In this document: positions 23,301-34,800 of the stretch, piece by piece
Layout of the letters: every line of letters starts with the position of its first letter
Numbering within the stretch: position 1 is the stretch's first letter
DNA from: Chlamydomonas sphaeroides
Taxonomy: Eukaryota > Chlorophyta > Chlorophyceae > Chlamydomonadales > Chlamydomonadaceae
DNA length: 64,000 nucleotides
Direction of reading: 5' to 3'
Assembly: GCA_001662425.1 (NCBI GenBank)
Contig: BDDC01000007.1
Span: 1 to 64,000 of the forward strand
The notes under the pieces: model-generated
Told to the model about the DNA's origin: nothing
Database searches by the model: none
The model's input: the letters and a program-made list of their open reading frames with translations, nothing else
Made by a program: the position numbers and the translations under genes

Positions 23301-24171
23301 GGTAGGAGGTGCGTGAGGGGCCGAGGACGCGTGGAGAGGAGAGAGCTTGATGCACGAGTACGGACAGGGGTTCGGAGGCAGGGTGGCAGCCCGGGGTGTT
23401 GCTGGCAGGCGCGGCGCCGGTCCCTGGACTGGCGTACCGTCAAACCCCGCTCGGCCCTGGTCCCCGGCCTCCTGCTGAAGGACCAGGCGCAGCGCCCGCA
23501 GCAGCACGGCCGCGGAGCTCAGGCCGCTGCCGGAGTGGGGCGGGTAGGGGCGCACACATGTCGGGCTGGCGGGGGAGCCGGGCCCTCAGCCGCCCTGGAA
23601 TGGTTGTGCGGGGCTTGTATGTCAGGAAGCAGGTACGGCCCGAGCGGCGCCAAGCCCGCGCGGCGCCACCGCACCCTGCTTCTGATGCAACGTGTGTCAC
23701 CCAGCCCTATGCGCAGCCGGGACCTCACTCTGCGTCCTTATCGGGCACCAGCACAATGCGCCGCTGGGGAGGGGCCGCGGGCGGTGACGACCCGCGGGCG
23801 CCTGCTGGCCGCCCCCGCTGCGTGGTGGAATGGGGCGGCGGCGTGGCCGCTGCGGCGCTACCCGCGTGCTGCGCTGACCCGGGGGTCGGTGCTGCGCCGA
23901 ACAGCGCCTCTCGTATGAAGGCCACGCCCGCATCCATCTGCGGCCTCGGCGCCGGCCAGTCGGGGCCGAACGCGCGCCGCGCTCCGGCTAGCGGGTCGTC
24001 AGCGGCGGCGGGCGGCGAAGCGGGCGTGGCATGCGCGGAGCCGGCGGTGCCTTGCGCTCGGCGCATTGTTGCAAGCGGCCGCAGCAGCAGCAGCAGCGGT
24101 TGGGTAGGTCGGGGGGGTCGTGTGGGGCGCAGGCGCAGCAGGCGGACGGCTGCCGTGGACCGGACGAGCAT
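20335..24171 (-). CDS. DHH/DHHA1 phosphoesterase with C-terminal PIP box
   Basis: Nine exons close a 641-residue frame: 23729-24171, 23438-23526, 22683-22969, 22221-22475, 21790-22007, 21431-21512, 21051-21257, 20724-20829 and 20335-20573. The DHH domain shows VPDKDADGLSS (Asp146/Asp148, the last Asp split by intron 1), LVLLDHG (Asp215), VLVIDHHQPEG (Asp261-His-His263) and LGIIGDLG (Asp316). These are the metal ligands of RecJ/exopolyphosphatase-type enzymes. A DHHA1-type substrate domain follows (AVAVMCSNRGYTADRVHFSM, then RGHRAATGG at 507-515). The Lys/Gly/Ser-rich tail contains KQRKLTAFF (Gln593, Leu596, Phe599, Phe600), a good match to the PCNA-interacting PIP box. The N-terminus MLVRSTAAVRLLRLRP looks organelle-targeting; Met37 is an alternative start. 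Likely a metal-dependent nuclease or phosphoesterase; the substrate is not deducible. Confidence 0.82.
23204..23283 (+). repeat. 80-bp dispersed repeat, copy 2
   Basis: Second copy of the element at 19907-19986, with six substitutions. It lies within intron 2 (22970-23437) of the minus-strand DHH gene, so on the sense strand it reads in reverse. No clear target-site duplication is visible. Confidence 0.85.
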
Positions 24172-24529
24172 GGACGCCGGCCGAGCTCCGGCCGGCCCTG
24201 GCCCGCGCGCGCTCGGGCTGGGCCCCCCTCGCGGATACCGCGGTCTGCGCGGTGCTATCTCACGCAGGTGCTGTTGTGTTGCTAGCAGTTGGCGACAGGC
24301 AAGTAGTGGTCTCAGCCCGGCCCTCGGGCGGCAGTCCGAGGGCATGAATTCTCAAGGCCGGCGGAATGGGCGCGGGATCGCGAGCCACCGCTTGCCCTCC
24401 ACTTAACAACCACATCGTGCCGCGCCTGAGCCCCAGGCACTGCCACTCGCTCGCATTTCCCCTCTATCTGCCGCACACGGATCGATCTCGGCTCCTGGCT
24501 CCCAAACCACAGCGTCAGCTTCCAGCATC
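24172..24529. promoter_or_regulatory. Divergent promoter region of DHH and glycoprotein genes
   Basis: A 358-bp stretch between two start codons facing away from each other. No recognisable core element; the call is positional only. Confidence 0.4.
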
Positions 24530-27500
24530 ATGGCGACGACGCCCTCGGGCCGCCGCGATCGCGCGCGCGCCGCCGCCAGCCCGCTCCCGCTCGCCGCGCT
24601 GCTGGCCGCCGCCGCCGCTGGCGCTTGCCTGGTGCTGCTGCTGGTGCCCTCGCCGCTGAGCGTGGTCGCGGCGCGGCCGGCGCCGGGCGACGCCGGCGCG
24701 GCGCGCTGGCTGCTGCAGGAGGCGACCGGCGATGTGGCCCCTGAGACGACGACTGGCGCTGAGCAGGTGCCTCTGTTGATGGCGGCGGAGCAGCCGGCGG
24801 CCACGACGACGGCTGCGGAGGAGCAGCCGGTCGGGGAGCCTGGCGGGATGGCGGAGCAGACGGTGGGGCCGACGGCGACGACGACATCGGAGCAGCCGGC
24901 GACGACGGGGGAGCAGCCGGCGGCTGAGGGTACGGGTCCCATTGTGTCGGGAAGTGCGGCGGAGCAGCCCGTGGAGACCGCGCCCGCCGTGAACACCACG
25001 ATCACCCCGGAGGGCACGACCGGCGGCGCTACCACGACGCCCGAGGCGACGACGCCCGAGACGACGACGACCACGACGACCGCGCCCGAAGAGACGACCG
25101 GTGGTACCACCGGCGCCAACAACACCACGACTACGACCGGCGGTGAGGAGGGCACCCCCACCGGCACCAACACCACCGCCACGCCCGAGGAAACCACCGG
25201 CACCAACACAACCACCACGATCCCGCCTGTGGCCACGGAAGGCGCCAACACAACTGAGACCATCAACACCACGACCAACGCCACCACGCCCGTGATCGTG
25301 AGCCCGCTGGAAGTGGGCGGCAACCTCACGGCGCCGACCGAAGGCAACGCCACCGCGGTCAACGCCACGACGCCGCTCAACGTCACCACGCCCAACCCCA
25401 CCGAAATCCTCAACGCCACGCAGCCGGTCAACGCCACGCTTCCGGTCGAGGGCGGCGCCAACGCCACCGAGACCCCCACCAACGGCACCCTGGTGCTGGT
25501 GCCGGCCAACGTGACAGTGCCCGCTATCAACCGCACAGGTGGGCGGCTAGGGACGGAAGGTGGCGGTGGGCGGGAAGGGAAAGGAGGGAAGAGGAGGGAG
25601 GGGCATGCGAAGGAGAAGGGTAGCAGCGCGGGGCTCTGGCAGCGGCGCGCCGACGTGGGTACCGTTAGCGCCTTGCCTGCGCCCATCGCCCCGCCTGACG
25701 ATGGACGGCATCACATGTGCACCCAGCATCTTGCTAACGCCGGCGATGCCGCGCACCTGCCCCAGGCACGCCCATCCCCGAGGTGGTCCGCAACGGCACC
25801 GAGCTGATTGAGAGGGCGCTCAACGGCACCGTGCCGCCGGCCGCCCAGGTGGGGCGCTTGCTTGGGACGGCAGCGCCGTTTGGGACCCCCGGGCGCACGG
25901 CGAGGGGCTCGCTGCGGCCGCCGCTCCAAGCTCTATCTGATGCGTGGCGGCGCGGGCAGGAATTGTGACGGCGTGCGGCGAGGGGCGCGCGGCGCTGCCG
26001 GCCCCCATCATGTCATTGCCGCCGATCGCTGCTGCTACTGCCGCACCTTCCATCGCATCCCTGCCCCCAGAACATCACCGCCGAGATCGCCGCCACCGCC
26101 ACCGCCACCGCCGCCACCGGCGCCACCTCTGGCGTCACCGCCGCCGCCACCGCCGCCGCCTCCGCCAGCGTCATCAGCTCCGTCGGTGCGGGCAACGCGG
26201 AGGCCGCCGGCGCCGCGCTGCTGGCAGCCGCGGCCGGCGGCGCCGCGGCCGCGGAGGCCGTGGCGTCCGTTTCCGTGTCCGCCGCCCTCAGCAATGTTGG
26301 GGTGGGTGGGCATGGGGCTGTTTTGGGTGCCCCAGCGCCTGACTCCATTACCAGGGTATCAGCAGGTTAGTTGCCTGAGCAGTCTAGCTAGCGGTCCGTT
26401 CGGCGCTGCTGCTCGCCTGCTGCCACAACAAGCCGCGGTCCTCCGCCAGCAGTATATATCCGTGTGATTCCCCGCATGCATCACCCTGCACCCTCGCCCG
26501 CCCTCGCCTTCCAGCGCCCTCGCCTTCCAGCGCCCCTTCCCCGCCATCCGTCCCTGCTGCGCCCCAAACACCCACTCTCTCCCCACCTACCCTCTGAGCC
26601 ACAGGCCGCCGCCCAGGCCCTGGCCCAGTCCGCCATCCTGGCAACCAACCTGGGCGCCATCGACGTCTTCGCCTCGTCCCAGGCGCGCGCCTTCAGCTCG
26701 GCCCGCGCTGGCGGAGCTGCGGCCACCGAGGTGCGTCGCGTGTGCGGCCACCGGGTTGTGGTTTGCAGCAGAGTCAGGTGGCTTGGGGCAAGTTTAATTG
26801 CGCTTTTGGGTTTCATGTGCCGGCTGGGTGCTGGACATGTGTGCTGAGCGTCCCCATGCAGGCGACACGCATTCCAAGTACCGCACGTGTCCTTCCCGCC
26901 CCCTTTCCCTGACGCCACGCCGCCGCCGGACCTCCCCAGGCGTACGCCACCTCCGTGGCCCAGGCCATCACGCAAGGCGGCTCAAGCGCCGCAGAGGCCT
27001 ACGGCGTCGCCTTCGCCCAGGTGCGGGGCGGACGCAGGAAGGCAGCAGCGTGGGGGCCCAGTGTCCATACGGGTGTGTGTCCGGCGTGCTGCTCAGACAG
27101 GAAGGGCGGCGCTGCTCTCTAGTCCTGGGGCCCGCGCACAGGCAGGCAGGCAGGCGTCTTCTGCGAACCAGATCCACATAGGCGGTCGGGCTGTCCCAGA
27201 TGCGCCGCTGGGAGTAGTCGTCCAGCACACGCGAGGACACCCCCTCACTCGCCCTCCGCGCCTCCAGGCCGCCGCCGCGGGCGGTGAGGCTGCCGACGGC
27301 CTAGTGGCCGCCACCGCCGTGGCCCTGTGCAGCGGCGGCGCCAGCGCCAGCGCCTACAGCGAGGCCTACTCCGTGGCCATCAGCCGCAACCCCGAGGGAT
27401 GCACCGTGCTGACCGAGGTGCGGGGCGACATGGCACACGGGCGGGCGCGTGCGTGTGTTCGTGTGGCCGGCAGCCAGGGTGCTTTGGAGCGCGCGCTTGG

Positions 27501-27957
27501 GCCTGGGGGGCTATGGGAAGATGCCGGTCGGTGCACGCATCCATCCGAGCCCTGCTCGCGGCTTGGGGCCCAAGCTTCCTTCCCCGCCCCACACCCTCGT
27601 CACCGCTGCCCGCCCGTCCGCGCCGCCCCGCAGGCCTTTGCCCGCGCCTACGCCAGCTGCGGCCAGCAAGGCGCTGTGGCCGTGTCCGAGTCCAGCACCA
27701 CCGTCCGTGTGCTCGACGACTGCCGCCGCCAGAACGTGCCCGTGCTCGTTTCCGTGCCTGTGCCCACGCCCAGCCCCGGCACCGCCGGCACCACCCCCGG
27801 CGGCGCCGGCACGGCCGCCGGCACGCCGCCGGCCGGCTCGCCGCCCGGCTTCTTCATCCCCTTCCAGATCGCGCCCTTCGTGCCTTTCAACTTCGCGCCT
27901 ATCCCGGGCTTTGCGCCCATCACTTTCCCGCCCTTACCGCCGGCCGGCGGCCGCTAG
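24530..27957 (+). CDS. Secreted Thr/Asn-rich mucin-like glycoprotein
   Basis: Seven exons close a 667-residue frame: 24530-25538, 25766-25848, 26071-26301, 26605-26730, 26940-27020, 27268-27417 and 27634-27957. A short Arg-rich start is followed by a hydrophobic stretch (about residues 19-47, LAALLAAAAAGACLVLLL), a signal peptide or signal anchor. Residues about 70-335 are dominated by Thr, Glu, Pro and Asn with more than twenty N-x-S/T sequons (NTTT, NATT, NGT), so heavy N- and O-glycosylation is expected. An Ala/Ser-rich helical region follows (SVSVSAALSN, SARAGGAAATE). Then comes a four-Cys segment with ALCSGGASAS, EGCTVLTE, ASCGQQ and LDDCRRQ, which could form two disulfides. The tail is hydrophobic and Pro/Phe-rich (FFIPFQIAPFVPFNFAP). 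Probably a cell wall or extracellular matrix component; no named family recognised. Confidence 0.7.
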
Positions 27958-29207
27958 GACGCACCCGCGTTGCGCTGCGGCAGCTTGAAATGCTGCAGCT
28001 ACAGCGGGCATGCACGGCGGCTGTGGCCTGCATGCGGCTGTATGTGCGTAGGCCGCAGCAAAGCAAGGTAAGGGCAATTAGCGATATAGCAGTCGTGTGT
28101 TAACAGTGATGGCTGCGATGCGTTGTTGGGGCGGCTGCTGGCGCAGAGCGTGCACGCGCGGCCTCATGCGGACGACGACTTGCTGACCCATGCGCATGGA
28201 TGACGACGCTCGGACCGGGAACGGACGCGGGCGTGCATGGCCAGTTGTGTCACAAGTGGGTGGTGTTCCTTTGGGTTGTGTGTTGGGAGGAGCGCTGCAG
28301 GTGGGGTCCTGGTGGCAGGAGCTGGCGTTTATTGTTTTGACCGGCGGAAGTGCGCCAGGCGGGTCGCGCCGCGGATGGCCGTGCTAGGGTTAGCGGCTGA
28401 TGGAGTTGCAGTTGCTTTGACGACGGCTGCAAGTCGGCCGAGTCTACATCCTCCCAACCCTTCTACTTGCCGTACCTCGCTGCTGCAGCCGCGCCCATTC
28501 AAGTCCGTCCCCGACTCCTGCAGCATCCCCAGCAGGCCCAGCCCGCTTTGCCCAGACTACCCCAGGAGCCCCCCAGCCTTGCCGTGCGCATGCGGTGCCT
28601 TTATCAACGTCCCCCTGCGGGTTTCATGTAGCTTGCTGTCCCAAGCTAGGGCGCCTTCATCCAGGAGGCGTCCTGCCTTGATTGTGCAGGGCGCTGATGG
28701 GTGCATGGCAGCATGGAAGGGCGGCGGGGGGCCCCAGGCTGGCGCGTCTGCGTGCGGCGGTGCTTACAGCACGCCCATCCGCTTCACGGCTGCACCACGC
28801 ACTCGCAAGGCACGGGTCAAGCCACATACATATGAACCTGAGTCGGCGGCGACTTGCCCTCCTCGGCTCTACCCACATCTATCCACAACGCCCGGCACAC
28901 AGACACAGCTGCATTCCCGCTCCGAGCCTGGGGCCCACCGGGCTCGCCCCTCCCAACCAGCGCCAGCGTCAAGCGTCAAGCGTCTCAGCCCAACTCCCCA
29001 ACCCAATGTACGCCAGCCGAGCACCGGCCAGTCCGGCCGCTTCGCAAGCCCAAGGGCCCCACGTTGCGCAGAACCACGCCCCAATGCCCCTTCGTAAGCC
29101 CAACGCTCCGTAGCCCTGGAGCTCAGCCCAACGCCCCAGCGCCCACAACCGCGCCCCTCGTCCCAGCTGCCGTACCTCGGCTGCTTCACCCCTTCAAGAT
29201 CAGGTCA
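27958..29207. other. Convergent intergenic region
   Basis: About 1.25 kb between the ends of the glycoprotein gene (+) and the Whirly gene (-), presumably mostly 3' UTRs. No exon chain. The stretch 28960-29180 is rich in CCCAA/GCCCAACGCC-like short direct repeats. Confidence 0.45.
28764..28768 (-). terminator. TGTAA polyadenylation signal for Whirly gene
   Basis: TGTAA on the minus strand, 440 nt past the Whirly stop codon. Confidence 0.4.
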
Positions 29208-31441
29208 TCAGCCGCTGAAGATCTTGTCGAAGCCCAGCAGACGCGGGATGGCGAACTGCATGACGCTCTTGAGCACCTCCCACTCGGCCTTGCTGAGCGC
29301 CACGCCGATGAAGTCCGGCCCCGCCTTCATGTTGAAGCTGAGGTTGCCGTCCGGTAGGACCGTCACCTTGAGCTGCTTCATCGCCTGGCAGTTGGGAGGT
29401 GGGCCGCGCAACAGGAACCGGGGTTTGGCAGCGGATGCAAGCCAATGGCGCCGCGTTGCCCTGGGGCAGCCAGGAAGAGAGCGGCCGGCGCACCGAGCGT
29501 ATGGGTCGGACCGCGACGCGCCGAGCTGCAAAATTACGCGGCGCGAGGTCAAATAACGCGTGGTGGACAAAATCGCGCACGACGCCGCGTCCAGCTGGCG
29601 CATGTGCTCACACCGCCACGTGCCAGCGTGCTGCACCGGGAGCCCCACAGCCGGGAGCCACACAGCCGAAAGCCTCGGTTGCGCGGCGATGGCACCCACC
29701 TCGCCCATCTTGCCCAACTTGGATGGGTCGTGGTAGAAGACGACGCCCTTGTCCTTGTTGGCCAGGGCGCTGCCCTCCAGCAGCGTGCCGATCTCCACCA
29801 CCGAGAGCGCAAACACCAACTGCAGGGGCGGGAGAGGGCGGGGGCGACACAGGGACCGGCACGGCATGTACGGTAAGGTACGGCATCGCTGCGGTAGCGT
29901 ACGGCACTTCCAGCAAGTCCCGCCCCCAACCGGGGAGCGCAGCCCCAGCCGTGTGCAGCCTTTGTTCTCCCATCAAGCTGATCCCCGTGCGACGACGCAC
30001 ACCCTCCCAACATAGCACCCGGCACATGGCACCACATCAGATGAAGAAACATGTTCCCAGCAGCACCACGCCGCAAGCTGCTGTCCAGGCCCCGCACCCC
30101 AAGCACCGGGACCTCCCCGCACAATACGATGTTCTTTTTGGACTTCAGCTTGCGTTTGCCATTTCCTTTGCGTTTCCCTTTGAAAGGCCTCTTCCCCCAC
30201 GACCCCGTCCGCACGAGCACGCCTTGTCGGCCGTCTGATGCGGCCACGGAAGCCATCAGCCACCACGCGGAGCCCTTGCAATTGAACCACACTCACCAAG
30301 TCTACGGCCCCCTCACAGATACACGCTACCATGCAAACGCTACCATGCAGATGCACACACACACACACGTGTGGGGTTCTGTGCTACCTAACACTGGAAC
30401 GCACACCTTGTTGGCCCAGTTGTACGTCTTGTATGTGGCCTCGCTCCCGACGGCCGGCCCACCGCTTGCCGTCGTGCTCGCGACGGCCCCCGGGTTGACG
30501 TTGGCGAACTCCAGCAGCATCACTCCGTTGCGGTCGAGTACGTTGGAGCCGTTGCGCTCCGACTTGAACGTGGGCGGGATGAGGCGCATGGTCATGGCGG
30601 CGCGGGTCTTGTATCTGCGACAGGGAGGGGAGCGGCGGGGGACGGTTGAGGGCATGGTCCGTGATGTGCATTCGGAGAGGGCATGCAGAGGTGGGCGCTT
30701 GCCGGTGGGGGGGAGGGGGGAGGAGAGGACATTGGGCGACGGCGCGGACTGGGTCGTCAGGAAGGGGCGGCACCGGGGGATGGGGTGGGGCGGGAGCGGG
30801 GCAAGCTCCAGCGCGAAACCCCGGCTCTTGCATGAACCGTGCCCGTGCAGCGATACCGTATGACTCCTCGCCTCCGCGCTGGCAGCTTGGCGCACCCGTC
30901 GCTCAGTCGCATCCCTCGTGCAGTCAACGGCAGGGTGCCCTTAGTGTCAGTTTCCAATCCTCACAGATCCTCCCAACCTACACGTGAAAGTCTGTGTAAT
31001 AGCGTTCGGACTGGGGCGACGAAGAAGGGGTCGGCGAGGGGTTCTGCGAGGGTAGCGGCACAGAATGGCGTGGCGCAGGGCCGACGGTGGAGGAAGTCGG
31101 GTCGCGTTGACACGACGGGCACGCGTCTTACGACGAGCCTCCCACGAGGCAAGGGCAAGGCCATTGGGATACATCAAGTTGTGCTTTGACAGCCTGTAGG
31201 CCGCTGGGCATGGGTCGCGAGCACACTCCCGCCAAGTTCGCCATGCGGCGCTTACCGAGGAATAGGCTTCCGTCGTGAAGCTCCGCGAGGTGCCATGGCT
31301 TGTCAGAGAAGGTCCACGTGATGCCAGGGGCTTCCAACGTTCTGCAGAGGGCGTGGCCAAGGCCAGCACCGGAAGAGTATGCACCGGGCGTCGCGCCACG
31401 AGCGCGGGCGCTGCAGCCACAGATTTGAGTAGGAACATCAT
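29208..31441 (-). CDS. WHY1: Whirly single-stranded-DNA-binding protein
   Basis: The first exon, 31256-31441, encodes MMFLLKSVAAAPALVARRP..., a typical organelle transit peptide, and ends at GTAAGC. The Whirly domain is in 30407-30614 (YKTRAAMTMRLIPPTF, NGVMLLEFANVN, YKTYNWANK), 29700-29819 (LVFALSVVEIGTLL, GVVFYHDPSKLGKMGE) and 29208-29384 (MKQLKVTVLPDGNLSFNM, FIGVALSKAEWEVLKSV, IPRLLGFDKIF). The KTRAAM segment corresponds to the KGKAAL motif needed for multimerisation in plants. Family knowledge: Whirly proteins form tetramers on ssDNA in plastid or mitochondrial nucleoids and protect organellar genomes from rearrangement. Exon 1 ends in phase 0 and the next seen exon needs two leading bases, so one short exon between about 30650 and 31240 is missing from this model. 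An in-frame upstream ATG at 31465 is an alternative start. Confidence 0.88.
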
Positions 31442-31858
31442 GTAATTGCTCAGCACAGGTTCCAACGTATTGTGACTGTGTCGGTTGAGATGCTCACGAA
31501 AGCCCGAGCTGCGCGACTGTCGGCGCGAGACTGCGAAGTCTAATGTGGCAAGTGATGGAATCCGAGCGTATGCTTACAAGAGGTTACAAGCTGGCTCGCG
31601 CCCATCAGTTACCAGACACGAACCCTGGATCCAACTCACGGCAGTCACCTCACCGGAGCTGCAGCTGAAGCTGAAAGCCCGTATCAAACCTCCCCAGCTG
31701 CGCATGGGTGCATGGCTTGCCCCAAGAAGAGGCCATCCAGACCAGAAAACCCTAAAAAGCCCTATCCAGCAACCCACAGGACCGTCAGCACTCGCGAGCA
31801 ACGGGCGGTTGCGCCCCAGTTACTACGACGTTGCATCGGCAACTGCCCTAGAGTATCC
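31442..31858. other. Intergenic: Whirly promoter and 3' end of next gene
   Basis: 417 bp between the Whirly start and the stop of the large minus-strand gene. Apart from the two TGTAA signals nothing is recognised. Confidence 0.45.
31574..31588 (-). terminator. Two TGTAA polyadenylation signals
   Basis: Two minus-strand TGTAA motifs 10 bp apart (31574-31578 and 31584-31588), about 275-285 nt beyond the stop of the large low-complexity gene. Confidence 0.55.
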
Positions 31859-34800
31859 TTACGGTCCCGCCGCCGCGCCTGGCCCACCCGACGTTGTGTC
31901 AGCCCCTTCGCCGGCGCCCTCGCCCAGCGCCGCATCCACCTGCCCCCCGAGCCGCTGCGCCTCAAACAGGAGCGCATTCAGCCGCGCCGCCTTGCGCAGC
32001 TCCGCCTCCTCCTCCAGCTCCTGCAGGCCACGAAAGCAGTTGCGGCGTGAGCCGGGGCAGCACCCCCAGGCTACTCGCTGCCCTCCCGCCCGTCCCACCG
32101 CACACTCCCGCGCAAACAGCATGCCACCTCCGCCCCCATCCCACCAGCGATTCCTCGCAGCCCGCCCGCCCCGTCCCGCCCTGCCCACACTCAAACCCCA
32201 TCCCCGCACCCCCAACCCCCCCGCCTTACCCGCATCATCTGCCGTGTGGCCGCCACGTCCGCCTCCGCCCCGGCCGCCATGCTNNNNNNNNNNNNNNNNN
32301 NNNNNNNNNNNNNNNNNNNNNNNNNNNNNNNNNNNNNNNNNNNNNNNNNNNNNNNNNNNNNNNNNNNNNNNNNNNNNNNNNNNNNNNNNNNNNNNNNNNN
32401 NNNNNNNNNNNNNNNNNNNNNNNNNNNNNNNNNNNNNNNNNNNNNNNNNNNNNNNNNNNNNNNNNNNNNNNNNNNNNNNNNNNNNNNNNNNNNNNNNNNN
32501 NNNNNNNNNNNNNNNNNNNNNNNNNNNNNNNNNNNNNNNNNNNNNNNNNNNNNNNNNNNNNNNNNNNNNNNNNNNNNNNNNNNNNNNNNNNNNNNNNNNN
32601 NNNNNNNNNNNNNNNNNNNNNNNNNNNNNNNNNNNNNNNNNNNNNNNNNNNNNNNNNNNNNNNNNNNNNNNNNNNNNNNNNNNNNNNNNNNNNNNNNNNN
32701 NNNNNNNNNNNNNNNNNNNNNNNNNNNNNNNNNNNNNNNNNNNNNNNCTCAACCCTCGGCACGGGGCCCCTTCCTCCCTTCCTCAGTCCCTCCCACCCTC
32801 CTCCCTGCCTCCCACCGCTCCCCAACAACGCCCGTCCTGCCTGCTGCGTGGACGCCACGGCCAGCTTGGTGGTGGCCTCCGCCCGGGCCGCCGCCGCGCT
32901 GATGGCGCGCATCTCCGCCATCCAGCGGTCCAGCAGCACCGCCCGCTCCATGTCGCGCTGCGCCCGGGCGACGGCAACCCCCTCGGCGGCCGCCTCCACA
33001 GCCGGCTGCAGGCAGCAGGTGTTTGCGGAGGGCAGTTGGGGTCATGGGAAAGGTGGCGGGCGCGGCAGGGGCTGGGAAGCTATTGCAGCACGGCGGGCTG
33101 GCCGTGGTGCAGGAGGGATGCTGGCGCACCTGCTGTGGTCGCCCCGCTGGGCCCGGCCCTGGTCCAGCGTCCCAGCGCGCGACCGCGCCGGCTCCAGGCG
33201 GCGGCGGCGGCGCGCGGCCCTCCGCCAGCGGGCGCTCCGCCTCTGCGCGCCTGTCGGACTCGGCCCAGGCCGCGGCGCGGCGCTCGCGGGCGGCCTCCCG
33301 CAGCGCCGGGTCGCCGTGCACCGGGCAGCCCACCCAGGTGCAGCCGCCGCACTCGGTCCCGTCCATCAGCTCGTCGGCGTCGCCGTCCCAGTCCCCCTCT
33401 TCCTCGAAGTCATCGCCGTCGTCGACGGCGTCGACGGCGCCGCCGGGGCGCTGCTCCAGGCGCTGCGCCATCATGGCCGCCAGCGACCGTACGGCAGCGG
33501 CCTCGGGGCCCGTACGGGCCATGTACGGCACACGGCCGCCGGCGGTGGCGGCGGTGCTGGAGGGTGCAGGCTGGCCGGGCGAGTGGACAGTGGGGGAGAC
33601 GGGGCGGGGGCCGGCACGGGAGTAGCCAGGCGGGCCGTCGGCATTGAGGTTGTAGGAATAGGTGGAGGGGTGCGGGTAGGGGTAGGGGTAGGGCGCCGCG
33701 ACTTCAGCCGCGGCTGCGGCCACCGCCCGGCGCTGCGCGGGGCTGGGCTGCCGCGGCTGCTTGAGCGCCGGCCGCAGCGGCGCGCCGCGCCTGGCGGAGA
33801 AGGCGTCCTGGTGCCGCTGCATAGCCGCGGCCTGCGGGGACGGAGCGAGGACCCAGCGGTGTGCACGGCAGGCAGCGGCCAGGCAGGTTAACAGCCCGTA
33901 CCTGCAGTATGTCACAGCCCAGCCCAACCCAAGCGTCTACAGGTAGCAGCCCGCTCAGTCCAGCACCCGTCAGGCCCCATCACGCAACGCAGCACACCAC
34001 CCCGCCCCCTCACGCCCCCACCTGCGACGACATGCCCCCGGGCGCGGCGCCCCGGCGGCTCAGGTCCCGCTTCCGGGGGTCCAGCTCGCCGTGCATGCGG
34101 CGCTGCGCCGGGCTGGCCGGGTGCGGAGGCGCCTGCACGCCGTAGCCCCAGGGCGCCCCGGCCGGCGGCGGCGCCAGCACCTCGCCCACGCTGTCGTCCG
34201 CCCAGCCGCCGCCAGGGGAGCCGCCGCCGCCGCCGCCGCTAGCAGCGGCGGCGACACCGCCGCCTCCGGCCCAGCTGCGGACGGTGAGGTCGGTCAGGTA
34301 AAAGCCGCCGCCGCCGGGCCGGCCCGCAGGAGCTGGCGGCGACGGTGGCATGGGTAGCGTCAGGTCATCTGGCCCCGGGCCCCAGCCGCGCGTCGCCGTC
34401 GCGAGGCCGCCCTGCGACACAGGCACCGCGGACGCGGCGGCCCGGGCCGCTGCCACATCTTCCTCGCTCCAGCCGACGGCGGGAGGCAGCGGCCCGTCGT
34501 GCCGAGGCGGCGGCAGCACCAGTGGCGACAGCTGCTGGCTGCCGTCCGCAAAGTGCCGCAGCCCGGCCTCGTAGCGCTGCCGCCGCTCGGCGATGTCGGC
34601 GGAGCGAGATGCCTTGCGCTGCTGCAGCTGCGCCATCTGGTGCGTCTGCGCGTAGCCCGGCGTCAGCGCCAGGGCCTCGGAGGCTGTCAGCTGGCGGCCG
34701 GCCTCGGCGGCGGCCACAGACGCATCGCCGGGCGGGAAGGAGACGCGCGGGTGCGGGTGGTGCGGGTGCATGCCGGGTGGGAAGTAGGCGGCGGCGCCGG

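Noticed and set aside
23438..23555. Degenerate DHH motif (HSGSGLSS) indicating an inactive enzyme
   Set aside because: HSGS is intron sequence; the spliced product reads DKDADGLSS, so motif I is intact.
31485..33647. 720-residue plus-strand open frame
   Set aside because: It spans the 464-N gap and is antisense to the phase-consistent exons of the minus-strand giant gene; composition is Pro/Arg shadow sequence.
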